Assembly (NCBI GenBank): GCA_963556145.1
Contig: OY744468.1
Location: forward strand, 3,906,001 to 3,970,000
Origin: Hygrocybe punicea
Taxonomy: Eukaryota > Basidiomycota > Agaricomycetes > Agaricales > Hygrophoraceae
Direction: 5' to 3'
Length of the DNA: 64,000 bases
Shown piece by piece: positions 1-9,166 of the stretch. Position 1 is the first letter of the stretch; every line of letters starts with the position of its first letter. The translations under genes and the position numbers were made by a program. The notes below the pieces were generated by a model. It was not told the origin of the DNA. It worked only from the letters and a program-made list of their open reading frames with translations, and did not search any database.

Positions 1-134
1 CACCAACACAATGTCCCCCTGCAGGGCCACTAACACCTTGCGAAACACGCCGCTACATCAATTGATGTGTGTGCCGGCTTCGCAAGGTATGTAGGCTGTC
101 TGACTGGGTGGGGGCCCTGCTGACATCCAACCGT
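1..134. repeat. Fragment of hAT-MITE interior repeat
   Basis: This edge fragment contains CAATTGATGTGTG and a TTCGCAAGGTA block. The interiors of the hAT-type elements at 16863-17597 and 47735-48836 carry a similar CAATTGATG plus GAGGT/AAGGT arrangement. No gene is visible. It is the left flank of the short LTR element that follows and probably an older repeat that was its target. Confidence 0.4.
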
Positions 135-292
135 TGGAGTGGATCAGAGGCTGCTGAGGGAACTGGCTGGGGAAGTCTCACTGGAAAGCTAGCAAAGACT
201 GAGATAGGAACCATCTACCACATCAGATCAGCTACTGACTACGACAAACCGTGGGAATCAGATCACGTGACTGTCCAGGCACAACTAATCCA
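135..292 (-). repeat. 3' LTR of the short LTR element
   Basis: This 158-bp copy is about 97% identical to 2394-2551. It follows the polypurine tract on the minus strand, so it is the downstream LTR. Confidence 0.85.
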
Positions 293-310
293 AGTGCCCC
301 CCCTCTTGTA
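293..310 (-). promoter_or_regulatory. Polypurine tract
   Basis: On the minus strand this reads AAGAGGGGGGCACT immediately before the LTR. That is the expected position and composition for the plus-strand primer of LTR retrotransposons. Confidence 0.7.
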
Positions 311-494
311 GCGACGCCCTCGTCGCTAGCCAAAGAGAGAAAAACAAAAAAAACAAAAGCAGGAAAGCAGGAAGAAAAGAGGAACAGACAAAAGAAACAA
401 AGGAAAAAGAAAAAGAAAAATCAGTCCAGAAAAGAAAACTCAACAAAACTACCTAGGCCTTGTCCAACCCAAAGCTACAAGTGCTCGACTCAAA

Positions 495-2126
495 TCACGA
501 AGGTGGGGGTCGCAATCCCAATCGAGGTCCATTGGGTTGGGTGATTTTAAGCTGGTGGGCGTGAGGGGTTGTGTGATGATCGGCGGGACCAATACCACGC
601 GGATGGCTTCGAGTGACAACAGGACCAGTGGGGGCAGTGAAGAAATGTCGAGGGTGTGAGCAGTTGCATTGTCGAGCATGGCGCCGTAGGGCGGAAAACG
701 GTCGTTGTTTCATGTTGGAACAGAGGGCCGAAATATCGCGGGGTGGGTATGCAATTGGGAACACAGGATGGACAGGAATCGCGGCGGCTTCTTCAGCCCA
801 GTCGAATCGCATGGGGGCAGACGTGGGTGGGGGTATATTCATGGGGGTGGGGTCGGATGTCGAAACGGGGCCGTTCGTGCCTTCCCATTGGTCTGCCTTC
901 TCGTCCCGGCTTGCGTTCTCATTCGTTGTCGGTGCATCCCTGCTCGCATCCTCTGTCCCCGTCGTCTCTGTCCCCTTTTCTCCTCTCTTCTCCTTCATCG
1001 TGTTCCCCCTTGTCTCGTCAAACTCTGTGTACGCGTCAGCTCACGTTTCGACATCGTCTGGCCATGGGGCTCGCGCTTGCGACGTCCCAGGGGTGACGCC
1101 GTGGCTCTGGGCTGGCATGGGCACGGACTGGCCTGCCGCTGGCACTGGCGTGGCGGATTCGTGGTCTAGGACGCGTCTGGACACACCATCCTGTACAGGC
1201 GTAGGGTTTCGGCGTGGGGTGGGACCTGGGACGCGTTCAAACGCGTTTTTCAGTGGGGACGGTGCGTTTGGCGCGTGACGCGTCTCCCGTTGGGTTCTGG
1301 GTGCAGGGGTCTGCGTTGGGGTACTATTTGACGACGGGGCGTCGTCCAACGCGGTTGCCGTTGCCTCTGGTGATGGTGGGCGTGTTGGGCCACACCGGGA
1401 CACATTCTCGCGTGCGAATGGGGCCGTTTGGGTGTTTCACGAGGACGTGGTGCGCTCCAGCGCAACTGTCATTGTTTCTGGTAGATTTGGGCCTTGTGGG
1501 GACTCGTCCGTCTGCACGGACGCAGACGTGCAGGTGGATGGGGCCGTTTGGCTTGGGGTTGCCACATAGCGCGTCATTGTTGGTGTAAGCGGGTGCGCTG
1601 AGGTTGCTGCTGCGGTTGAGCCGAGGGATGGTGTTGTCTGTGCTGCTGTAGTGGCATAGGTGGGTGTCGTTTGGGTCAACGAGGAAATGCCGTTGGTAGG
1701 TGCCGTTTGCGTTGGGGTGAATGTTGGCGTTTGCGTTGACGCGTATGCATGGGTACGCAGCACTGTTTGGGCTGAGATGGAAGTGCCGGTGAACGGCTCT
1801 GTTTGGGCTGATGCGGAAGCCCTTGTTGGCGTCGCATCCATTTGCACTGACGCGGACTTGCTGGTGGGTGATGGGGCCAACTGGGTGGATGCGCAGTGGA
1901 TGGTGGGTGCTGTAGAACGCTCCCAGCGAGCGCGTTCTTCGGCAATGCCCTGTAGGATTCCTTCGGCTCTGCCTTTTTCGAGGCAACCTGCTACCAATCT
2001 CTCGACATCTGTCATGCGCACGAGCGTGCCATCTCGTAACAGGGAACCTGAAGCGATGGGTGCAGGCTGTTGTTGAGTTGTGGAAGCTGGGGCTTTTTTT
2101 GTTGTTTTCTTTTTGTTGTTTGTCAT
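495..2126 (-). pseudogene. Gag-like low-complexity ORF with in-frame stops
   Basis: One reading frame runs through the element from an ATG at 2126 to 495, about 543 codons, interrupted by TGA at 1437-1439 and 1041-1043. Its N-terminus is Lys-rich (KKKTTKK). Residues about 60-190 are degenerate ~10-residue repeats built around SAQT/ASTQT/SVQTD, and the rest is Pro/Thr/Arg-rich. I see no zinc knuckle and no recognised family. Both internal stops look like CGA to TGA changes at CpG, consistent with methylation-linked decay. It could be a Gag-like coat protein or just a long low-complexity frame. Confidence 0.5.
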
Positions 2127-2366
2127 GGTGAAATAAAATGTGAAAAAGTTCTTGGGTGTTTGGTCTTCGGGTCTCTGTACTCAGGTTCTGAAAGTTCTCG
2201 GTGCTCGGTTCTCGGTGCTCAAGGTTCTGAAAGTTCTCAGGTCTTGGAATAAAGGGCTTGGTTCTCAGTGCTCGGAAATGTTCTAGGGCTCGAAAAGGTG
2301 CAGGAAGGCCAGAAAAGAAAAAGAAAAAAGCAGAAAAGGTGGGAGATCACAAGGAATTGCTGGCAG

Positions 2367-2390
2367 GGTTCGAATCCACTCTCATCACCA
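2367..2390 (-). promoter_or_regulatory. Primer-binding site
   Basis: On the minus strand the site begins TGGTGATGAGAG and continues to GGATTCGAACC, three bases inside the 5' LTR. TGG pairs with a tRNA 3' CCA, and GATTCGAACC matches the T-loop region of a tRNA, giving about 24 nt of tRNA-like complementarity. The tRNA species was not identified. Confidence 0.7.
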
Positions 2391-2393
2391 CGT

Positions 2394-2551
2394 TGGAGTG
2401 GATCGGAGGCTGCTGAGGGAACTGGCTGGGGAAGTCTTGCTGGAAAGCTAGCAAAGACTGAGATAGGAACCATCTACCACATCAGATCAGCTACTGACTA
2501 CAACAAACCGTGGGAATCAGATCACGTGACTGTCCAGGCACAACTAATCCA
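2394..2551 (-). repeat. 5' LTR of the short LTR element
   Basis: This 158-bp copy is paired with 135-292. It is upstream on the minus strand because the primer-binding site lies just inside it. Confidence 0.85.
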
Positions 2552-2555
2552 CCGT

Positions 2556-3059
2556 GACTGCAACGACGATGGCCCTAACATCCAATGGAGATGCCTGACT
2601 TCTTGTGGAGTATGCCGTCGTGTGTCCATACAGTGCTGGAAATGATGGGGTTATATATATAATATCTCTCAAGTTTGAATACATGCTTCGAGAAAAAAAC
2701 TACAACTACATTACTATAGAACCCTTGAAGTCACCCACCCTGGACCCATGCCCAAGGAATAGTGGAGAGGCCATCCCCCCCACTGGTGACATGTCAAGAA
2801 ATGAATGCCTGCAACTATCCACAAGCTGCACCCTCACCAGGACTTCAGTGCCCTGGCATCAAGCAGAGAAATTCGGCTCTCTCTGCCGGGGTGAGTAAAG
2901 TGGAAGTGGAAAAGCACTGAAGGCAAAACACGAAGGTTTTGGGGTTTTTAAATAAAATTGAACCATCACATGATCATAAACATGTGATTTTTGACGTGGG
3001 AATTAGTCACATCACTCAGGAAATTGCCGGGTCATGGGTTTGGGCTGAGTTACTCCACT
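2556..3059. other. No recognisable gene
   Basis: This intergenic or decayed repeat sequence has only short frames without protein-like composition. A GGTGAGTAAAG splice-donor-like string occurs near 2889, but no coding context was found on either side. Confidence 0.4.
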
Positions 3060-4128
3060 ATCAATTTTGCAGAATATTTGGTTCAGCTTTCTGAGGTTCA
3101 CTTTAGCCTCTCTGGTCTCTCTGATCTCTCTTACCTCACTCTCACTCTCTAATCTACTACATACCACACAAACAATAGCCTGGGAAATTCAGGCAATACT
3201 CAAAGCTCACTCAAAGCTCACTATAACAAATATGTCTCTACCACAAACAATGAAAAAGAAAAAACTTTGAACATCAAAGAGTTGCACCAGCTTCAAAAGG
3301 AGAGGAAGAGAGCCAACAAAACCACTTTCACCTGATGACAATGACATTCTTGACAAGGTTTGTGCCATTTTGATAATGCTTCTTTGCATGCTGATGTATT
3401 AATCTTCAGTAGAAAATTGCCAATTGGTTTAACAATCCCAATCAAATAAGAAGAAAGTAGGAGATTTCCAGGAGTCAGAAAGTCATGTTGAGAAGGATAA
3501 TGGTGATTCAATGGCTAAATTCTCAAGGCATTTTTCTAAATGGAAGGATAGTGACTTTTATGATGAGTGGTGTGAATTTGCCCAGTCATTTTGCAAAGGT
3601 ATTTTATCAAGGTATTCCATGTAAGCAAACATTCAGAAAGAAGATGAAAATTCCAAGCTGTCACCCAGGGCTGTCACAAATTGTGATGATGAAAAATATC
3701 CATATCTGCCTGAGAAGGGAGTTGAAGCTGATCCTGTGGTTGTGTGGATGGTGATCTGTAACTTTGTCAAATTGGTTTGGGATAGGTTCTGAAAATACTG
3801 TCAGAATAATAATCCTGTTTGCAGCCTTATATAATGAAACTTCCACTGCACACTGGAAGGATATCGAAGAAGATCCTCACAAGTTTTTTGAGTCAAGATC
3901 TATTCCTCAGAACAGGGACATCCTTATCAAGAAGCCATCACACTTTACAAACTGATGTGCTAATGGGCTTTATCATTACTGGTTCACATTGCAAGAGGAA
4001 GGAAAACAACCATCACAGGTCAGACAGAAGTTGCATGCTTTAGATAAGCAGAGGCAAACTGCCATCAAGAAGAAGACAAGCAAGCCATACTTGGAGGTAG
4101 AAGATGCTGAGGAGGACATTGAAGTATG
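3060..4128 (+). pseudogene. Degenerate protein-coding remnant, unrecognised
   Basis: Several short plus-strand stretches look protein-like but change frame. One reads SRHFSKWKDSDFYDEWCEFA near 3520-3590, another GHWKDIEEDPHKFFESRSIP near 3853-3910, and a last one ends in a basic-acidic tail (KKKTSKP then EVEDAEEDIEV) near 4070-4128. Stops and frameshifts separate them and I do not recognise the family. It may be the relic of a transposon-carried gene. Confidence 0.3.
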
Positions 4129-4227
4129 AATATATATATATGAATAAAAGAAGAAAAGTATTGAATTGACAGCATAAATTGAACATTGATGTTACCAACA
4201 TTGTTATAATTAGGAGGATAATTAGGA

Positions 4228-4460
4228 GGGTATATATATACCTGAAAACATCAGCCTGGACCATTTCAGCTGGCCCAGGATATATCCTAAAAGCACCAGC
4301 CTGGACCATGTCAGTTATGCCAGGATATATCCTGAGAACATCAGCCTGGACCATCTCAGTTGGGCCAGGATATATCCTGGGAACATCAGCCTGGGCCAGG
4401 ATATATCCTGGGAACACCAGCCTGGACCATCTCAGTTGGGCCAGGATATATCTCAGCCTG
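4228..4460 (+). repeat. 45-bp minisatellite, about 5 units
   Basis: A 45-bp unit containing the palindrome GGATATATCC followed by CAGCCTGGACCAT is repeated in tandem with a few substitutions and one shortened unit. Since 45 is a multiple of three, it reads as 15-residue peptide repeats in open frames on both strands. Those frames are a by-product and I do not call a gene. Confidence 0.8.
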
Positions 4461-4600
4461 ATTCAGCTATCCTCAAGCCAGTTGGGCAATCTCATTTTCA
4501 GGCATCCCAAGTGAGTTGGTAATATCTTGCTGAATGCCCTGTGATAATATGGATATGTCAAATATATCTGGAGAAGATAAATAAAAAGGCTAGTTCTATG

Positions 4601-5020
4601 TGGCACCCTGGGGTACTTCCCATGCACCCATGCCTTATATAGTGGTAGCTAAGTAAAATATTTTGAATAAATCAATTTTAACTCAAGTACTGCTGGTGAT
4701 AAAATAACTTAAAAATCATGGCTCTTTGGTATGAAGGCTAAGATGTCCAACAGTTAATTCTTGTCAAAATATGTTTAGTTAATACTTAAATATAAGCACA
4801 AATTCTGGATGAGTCCATTATTCCTAAGCAACTATGTAATAGAATCAAAATACTATTTTTCTATAAGGATCTAGACATGTAAGCCTACTAAACGCAATTT
4901 CTCTAGAATTTTACATGCAACAAAAGTTGAGTGAAAACCAATTCATTAAAATTATCTGACTTAAATATCACTATATAAGGCAAGGGGTGCATGGGAAGTT
5001 TGGTGCACCTCAGGGAGCCA
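4601..5020. mobile_element. MITE with ~40-bp terminal inverted repeats
   Basis: The left end reads TGGCACCCTGGGG...CTTCCCATGCACCC...GCCTTATATAGTG. The right end is its imperfect reverse complement, finishing CAGGGAGCCA. The 420-bp interior is AT-rich and non-coding. A left-half copy lies at 57744-57963 with about 95% identity by eye. No clear target duplication was found, so the superfamily is open. Confidence 0.65.
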
Positions 5021-5689
5021 AATAGAATAATTCAAATAAAAAACATACCAACACAAATTCCAGCACATATAGCAGTAAAAATGCAGAAATTTCAAGAAAT
5101 TCCACATTTTAAGACTATATATAGAAATATTATATCAGCATGTAATCTTAAATGGTGAGATATTCATACTTGAGCCAGAAAAGATCTACTGTGAACTTGT
5201 AGGTAAAGGAATGAGCTTATACAATCTAAAAAAGTCAAAGAATGCGAAATGTCTACATATTTTGAATGTTAACAGGAAGATTGGCTGTCAAATGATAGAT
5301 TATATCAACAAATGATAATTTACGCCAATAAAATACATTACCAGTGGTCCAAGAGATAAAATAGAGCCAGAGAAAAGAAAAAGCACAAAAAACGAAAGAA
5401 TTTTTGACTTTTGTGTCTATAAAGGGAAAGATTATGTCAGCATTAGACCCTGAATGGTTCAGGCACATCACCTGATCCAGAAAACATTTTTCAGAGTCTG
5501 AATATGGCAAACTGAACTTAAACAAGCTAAAAAGGTTAAAAAATGCAGCATTTATATATCAAATGGGGAAGGTGATGGTTCAGGTTCAAGAGGCAAAGGC
5601 ACAATAAGGTTCAAAGTCTGGGTTCAAATGGTGATCTGACTAATTATTACATAATAAATTTTGACCAAAACCAAAATTGAAATACAAAG
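5021..5689. other. AT-rich sequence without a gene
   Basis: Only short AT-driven frames occur here. Two blocks share a similar layout (5150-5240 and 5440-5540, each with a 'TCAGCAT...GA...CAGAAAA' pattern), suggesting an old internal duplication. Confidence 0.3.
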
Positions 5690-6376
5690 TAATCTAACTA
5701 TATTAGGTTTGTGTATTTGTATTTATTTGTCATATGGTCAAGTTGCAACATTACTTACAAATGTCTAGTGATGATATCAGCAGATAAACATTTTGTCTGT
5801 CTTTGTTTACTAAAACTCAAAGAAGACTACAAAGACCAAAACACATGATAAAATATGTATGACTGTGTTATATAATTAGATTGTTACATGCAATGTATAC
5901 TATGAAGATCAGTATAAGATTTAGCATATATTATGTAAAATTACCTTATATAGTTAGACATATGACTGTCACTACTACAATCAGCATAAAATTTGCTATA
6001 TAATATCAAAAATCACCTTATTTGGTTAGATTGGTCATATGTGACTGTCACACCAAACCCGAAATGATTATATTAGTCAGCAGTTCAATTTTCAGCTGAT
6101 CCTAATCAGAATTGAAGTCAATATGAATATTTTAAATATAACTGTAAAGAAATTTGTCTTTTCTAATGCAACTCATATTTGGATGCTTATGTAAGCTTGT
6201 CCACACATAGCCCCAACTGTATCTTATTTTTCAGTATCAGAAGTAGAATCATATCTCTTGCCCAAAAAGTTTTGTCTATAGGTGATCAACTTTATTAAGT
6301 AATTAATTAATTATGAATCCTTACTGAACCAGATCTGATAATGAACCAGTCTTTTAATAATTAAAAGAACTGGTAA
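5690..6376 (+). mobile_element. Helentron-like element, 5'-truncated copy
   Basis: This is the reverse complement of the family at 43180-44244 and 44602-45860. It shares the ACATGTGAC/CATATGTGAC blocks, the CAGCTGATTC block and the terminal hairpin (CCAGTCTTTTAAT...AAAAGAACTGG then TAA at 6376). It faces the 3' end of the next copy across about 127 bp. The 5' end is missing. Confidence 0.6.
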
Positions 6377-6392
6377 TTTTCTGATCCTTCCT

Positions 6393-6419
6393 TCTCCTCC
6401 TCCTCCTCCTCCTCCTCCT
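6393..6419 (+). repeat. (CTC)n microsatellite
   Basis: About nine CTC/TCC trinucleotides form an uninterrupted run, lying between two head-to-head Helentron-like 3' ends. Confidence 0.9.
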
Positions 6420-6955
6420 GCCAACATCACTTCTTCTTTCTATTATTTCCTTTCTCCTTTTTTACTATGGCCCCAGAATAGATTCCTTGCTCTCATTGGG
6501 ATGTTAAGAGTTCTTTTAATTTATTAAATGACTCGTTCTTTATCAGACCTGGTTCAGTAAGAATTCGTAATTAATTTATTAATTAAACAAGTTGGGTCAG
6601 AAATATGACTCTACTTCTAATACTGGAAAATCACACCAAGTTGGGGCTATGTTCAAACAAGCTTACATATATGGGTTGTCTTACAAAAGACAAACCACCT
6701 CCCACTAATCACACCAGTCACTTTTGAAATGTACAGAAAGAGGATAGGAAACACAACCGCACCCTGAAACAGTGGCACGGTCCAAGAACATAGTGATTCT
6801 TTTTGGTTTTTGTGTTACAATAAGGAACTGTAGAAGGCTAAGAAGAGGGAGTGGTGGGAGGGGAAAAAAAGGGGGTCCAGGATACTGCGACGCCCAAAGG
6901 AAGAAGGTGGATGGGACTGTATGTAAATAAAAAGAAAAAAGAAAAAGAAAAAAGA

Positions 6956-7906
6956 TTAGAAGGAAGCACGAGGCACGAGGTGTGCAGCAGGGAGAGCAGG
7001 GTGTTGACAACTGTAGATACGAAAGGTGTCGGAGGCCCAACGGCCAATGGCCTGATTCTGGTCAAGAGGGACACCATTGCGGGCGAGGGCAGTCACCCCA
7101 GTGGAGCGGAGGGACTGGCCGGCAATTTCAGCAGGAAAATGGTGGCACAAGCAGCGGAGGAACCAGGAATGAAGGGGCATGGAGCCATTGCAGCGGAGCC
7201 AAAGTTCAGAGTGGAGAGGAAAGAGAAGATCGCAGGAAGTGAGGTAGGACTTGAAAGTGGAGACGGGATCATCGTGGTTGGGGAGACACCAAAGGAGCAT
7301 GGTGTTGCCTTCAAATAGCCTGTCGGCCTTATGCCGAGGCAGGTGGAAGGACCTTCCAGCAGGAATTGCACTGAGTACCGCATGACTGCATAGAGAAACG
7401 CTATCCAGCCACACCAACTCACCAAGACGAGCAAGAGCATGGAAGCCAATGAGAAGGAGGGAGAGGAAAAGCTTGTTGTCATGGTCAAAGGAGGGGAGAT
7501 AAGTGTCACATAGGGAAACGAGCTCAGAATGGAGGAGAGGCTACTTCCGGGTGGTGCCGACAGTGCGCATCTTCTTGCAACCACAGAGAGTACAGGTGAT
7601 GAGGGGGTGGAGCTGGCCAGAATGGACATTAGGGTAGAAGGGTTCATGCTCAGTACATACACCACATAAGTAAGTGGAAATGGAGCTGGGCTTGATGTGA
7701 TGACACATATAGACAGTAAAAAAACGAAGCGTTTCAGGAGTAGGGGCAAGGGAAAAACAGTGAGCAGTGCAAAAGGAAATATAGGAATGGAGAGTGGAGG
7801 AATAGGTGAGCATGGAGGCAAGTTCAAGGGAGAAACTGAGGGCAATGGCCTGTTTGTGGGTCCAGGCAACCCGAATGGGTTGATGGGACCATCTGAGTGG
7901 GTTCAT
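6956..7906 (-). pseudogene. Tyrosine recombinase (YR integrase) of the DIRS-like element
   Basis: The N-terminal part (7541-7906) has an SAM-like core-binding region with ETLRFFTVYMCHHIKPSSIS. The catalytic part (6956-7540) shows a first Arg in GFHALARLGELVW, the second-Arg box SLRSTGVTALARNGV and the IGRWASDTFRIY box, whose Trp/Tyr fit the H/W and nucleophile Tyr positions of tyrosine recombinases. A stop near 7541 and a second reading-frame change break it. In DIRS elements this enzyme inserts the circular cDNA, so a broken copy cannot mobilise itself. Confidence 0.75.
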
Positions 7907-8278
7907 TGCAGGGTGGCCCCCAGCAACAGATGAGGAGGTATGAATGGGGAGATGGTGAAATGAGGGAAAGAGGACAGAATGGAGGCATTGTGGAACTGGG
8001 AAAGGGCATTGGTGACAGCGTTGTGGGAGCCAGGAACGTGAAAGACATGAAGCTCAGTGTGGGAAGCCAAAAGTAAGTCGACAGCTGTACTGAGAATAGG
8101 ATTATAGACAGGCTGAGCGTGCAGGCTATTGAAAAGGTCAACTGTATTGGAATTATCAGTGAAAATGGCAACACGATGAGTGGAATGCAGAGTGGAAGCC
8201 AAAACCCAGTAAAGGGCAGAGAGTACAGTGAGAGCCTCCCATTAAAAGTTGTGGTTGAAGGATGGGTCAGGTACTAGG
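7903..8278 (-). pseudogene. RNase H domain of the DIRS-like element
   Basis: The frame reads WEALTVLSALYW, then VAIFTDNSNTVDLFNSLHA and LHVFHVPGSHNAVTNALSQF. These correspond to the acidic-residue blocks of retroelement RNase H (E of WEAL, D of FTD, D/N of HNAVTNALS). The last position is Asn rather than the usual Asp, and one stop precedes WEAL. Confidence 0.7.
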
Positions 8279-8279
8279 C

Positions 8280-8709
8280 AAATGCAAGGATATATCCTTG
8301 GTGTAACAAGGATTTTCAAGGATTTTGCTTTTACCATCTTAGATTTGAGATAATTGTGAATTTTTCTATATGACCAAGAAGATTATATCTATCCCTTCTA
8401 GGATCCTTGATGCTTTGGGTTACATTAACATTCTAGATGCTTTAATTCTTTGTATCAACTACCAAGGATACGCTATATCCATAAAAACTCAGAGTTACTC
8501 GGAGTTATGGATATAGCATATCCTTGACAGTTGATATGAAGAATTAAAGCATCTAGAATGTTAATGTAACCCAAAGCATTAAGGATCCTAGAAGGGATAG
8601 ACATAATCTCCTTGGTCATATAGAAAAATTCACAATTATCCCAAATCTGAGATAGTAAAAGCAAAATCCTTGAAAATCCTTGTTACACCAAGGATATATC
8701 CTTGCATTT
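8280..8709. mobile_element. Foldback MITE (near-perfect ~200-bp inverted repeat)
   Basis: The left arm starts AAATGCAAGGATATATCC and the right arm ends with its reverse complement. The two arms match almost base for base over about 200 bp around a short centre near 8490-8500. The 11-bp direct repeat GGTACTAGGCA lies at 8270-8280 and 8718-8728; on the right it is offset by 8 bp from the arm. It sits inside the DIRS-like pol region and so is younger than it. Confidence 0.75.
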
Positions 8710-8717
8710 GCATATCG

Positions 8718-9166
8718 GGTACTAGGCATTGGAACCTGAGGGACAGAGTGGGGCACCAGAAACTGAGGCTGATGAAGGAAGTGTCCGCGAAAAGGATGGT
8801 GTTGGCAGTGGGGGGGGTCCCAGGTAGAGGACTCAATGAGGTGTATGCCAGGTAGAGACTCAAGGTTGCTGGCGAACCATAGGAGCTCCTGGCAGAGCTC
8901 CACACTGATCCAGATGAGCTGGCAGGGCTGCAACTTGCCAGCCATTTTGCAGTATAGAATGGAGAGGCTGGGCAGCAGGAGGGGATAAACGTTCAAGGAC
9001 CAGTTCATCCAGCTGGCTAGCTGTTGGAAGTCGCATAGAGGATGACGGCGCCCAGGTCGAGTGAAGTCATGGATGGCATTGAGGAGGTCATTGTGACCTT
9101 CAGGCAACATGCTAAAGGTCATGGCATTGGGGTCAACGTTGAAGCCAATGATGGGTAATGTCACGA
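8718..9166 (-). pseudogene. Reverse transcriptase, C-terminal half (DIRS-like)
   Basis: The frame contains VTLPIIGFNVDPNAMTFSML, FTRPGRRHPLCDFQQLASWM and NWSLNVYPLLLPSLSILY. This is the thumb/connection region conserved in basidiomycete DIRS-like polymerases. It continues the sequence that stops at 11103 (HDESKQL), across the 1.9-kb insertion. It is not functional. Confidence 0.7.

Larger units (their letters stand above)
135..2551 (-). mobile_element. Non-autonomous short LTR retrotransposon (TRIM/LARD-like)
   Basis: Two 158-bp direct repeats (135-292 and 2394-2551) enclose 2.1 kb. On the minus strand the order is 5' LTR, a 3-nt spacer, a tRNA-complementary primer-binding site, a degenerate gag-like frame, a G-rich polypurine tract and the 3' LTR. 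CCGT lies directly outside both ends (131-134 and 2552-2555; 5 bp ACCGT if one ambiguous A is counted), which fits a target-site duplication. The LTRs start TGG and end CCA on the minus strand and differ at about four transition sites. No protease, reverse transcriptase or integrase is visible, so movement would need another element's enzymes. Confidence 0.85.

Noticed and set aside
251..544. 97-codon Lys-rich plus-strand frame
   Set aside because: It is the complement of a purine-rich tract next to the LTR; low complexity with no family.
2361..2390. tRNA gene fragment
   Set aside because: Only the T-loop-to-CCA part is present, the stem does not pair well, and it lies three bases from an LTR. 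It is a primer-binding site.
6851..7318. Plus-strand frame opposite the recombinase
   Set aside because: It is the antisense shadow of the DIRS-like tyrosine recombinase.
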